This document shows, one piece after another, positions 45,576 to 45,652 of a DNA stretch of 45,652 nt. Origin of the DNA: CAUZFZ01 sp963579025 (lineage in GTDB: Bacteria; Planctomycetota; Planctomycetia; Planctomycetales; Planctomycetaceae); NCBI GenBank assembly GCA_963579025.1, contig CAUZFZ010000077.1, positions 1-45,652 on the forward strand. Direction: 5' to 3'. Below the pieces are notes generated by a model. That model was not told where the DNA came from, made no database searches, and worked only from the letters and a program-made list of their open reading frames with translations. The position numbers and the translations under genes were made by a program. Each line of letters starts with the position of its first letter. Positions within the stretch are counted from its first letter, which is position 1.

Positions 45576-45591
45576 TTGGCACGAGTTTTGC
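45576..45591 (+). promoter_or_regulatory. Sigma-54 (RpoN) promoter
   Basis: TTGGCACGAGTTTTGC matches the sigma-54 consensus TGGCAC-N5-TTGC, with GG and GC exactly ten bases apart. Transcription would start near 45603, about 38 bases before the ATG at 45641. A 15-base odd palindrome (AGGACAAATTGTCCT, 45602-45616) lies at the expected start site. No activator-binding inverted repeat was identified with confidence. Confidence 0.8.
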
Positions 45592-45640
45592 GCCAGCCAG
45601 GAGGACAAATTGTCCTTTGTTCTGACGCAAGGATCGTGTC

Positions 45641-45652
45641 ATGCAGACGTGG
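45641..45652 (+). CDS. Start of a gene cut by the window edge
   Basis: ATG 45641 is preceded by AAGGA with a seven-base spacer and by the sigma-54 promoter. Only four codons (MQTW) are visible, so nothing can be said of the product, except that it is likely regulated by RpoN and an enhancer-binding activator. Confidence 0.65.

Larger units (their letters stand above)
45279..45640. other. Intergenic region with terminator, repeat and sigma-54 promoter
   Basis: After the WD40 gene come a strong GC-rich hairpin with a T-run (45391-45457), a repeat with two small hairpins (45506-45547) and a sigma-54 promoter (45576-45591). No gene is convincing in between. Confidence 0.7.

Overview
The window looks like a Planctomycetota chromosome, probably of the Planctomycetaceae/Pirellulaceae type. 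The evidence is the set of families present: two DUF1501 proteins, one DUF1549/DUF1553, one DUF1592/DUF1552 pair, a PEP-CTERM protein, a secreted protease with an LLSA-type planctomycete N-terminal motif, a DUF4175-like membrane protein followed by an Ala/Glu-rich giant, and planctomycete-style palindromic intergenic repeats. Most coding DNA is GC-rich. No rRNA, tRNA, CRISPR array or intact insertion sequence was seen. Family names come from recognised motifs only; no database search was possible.

Layout. 1-585 is mostly non-coding and holds two palindromic elements. 586-4126 (minus) has an M16 zinc-protease pair, one member with HXXEH and one without, behind an rfbD-like reductase. 4607-7999 (plus) is a secreted metzincin-like protease with cadherin-like and LamG modules, one LamG block being almost perfectly duplicated. 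8010-9026 (minus) is a secreted beta-barrel-like protein. 9398-13739 (plus) has a STAS plus zinc-ribbon protein, a His-rich beta-barrel protein, two small secreted proteins and an alpha-toroid (prenyltransferase-fold) protein. 13854-20323 is a translationally coupled pair: a membrane protein and a 1563-residue Ala/Glu and Pro-Gly-Gln repeat protein. A cold-shock protein with a clear terminator follows.

20831-25655 (minus) has a DUF2339 membrane protein and a SNF2 helicase with two zinc-finger motifs. 25986-29035 is a disturbed accessory stretch: a gene with an in-frame stop, a long empty interval, a PEP-CTERM protein, a lipoprotein, the tail of an NHL-propeller gene, and a reverse-transcriptase fragment framed by palindromic repeats. 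29040-38382 (minus) is a probable operon: DUF1592 cytochrome, DUF1552, an unknown secreted protein and a large TPR protein. After a TPR remnant and an esterase, 39805-45278 (plus) is a tight cluster DUF1501 - DUF1549/1553 - DUF1501 - WD40. The window ends with a strong hairpin, a repeat, and a near-perfect sigma-54 promoter driving a gene cut by the window edge.

Candidates for something less described: the coupled membrane protein and giant repeat protein (13854-20323), the reverse-transcriptase scar embedded in palindromic repeats (28615-29032), the interrupted gene at 25986-26588, the toroid protein that appears to lack two zinc ligands of its prenyltransferase relatives, and the sigma-54 promoter at the right edge.
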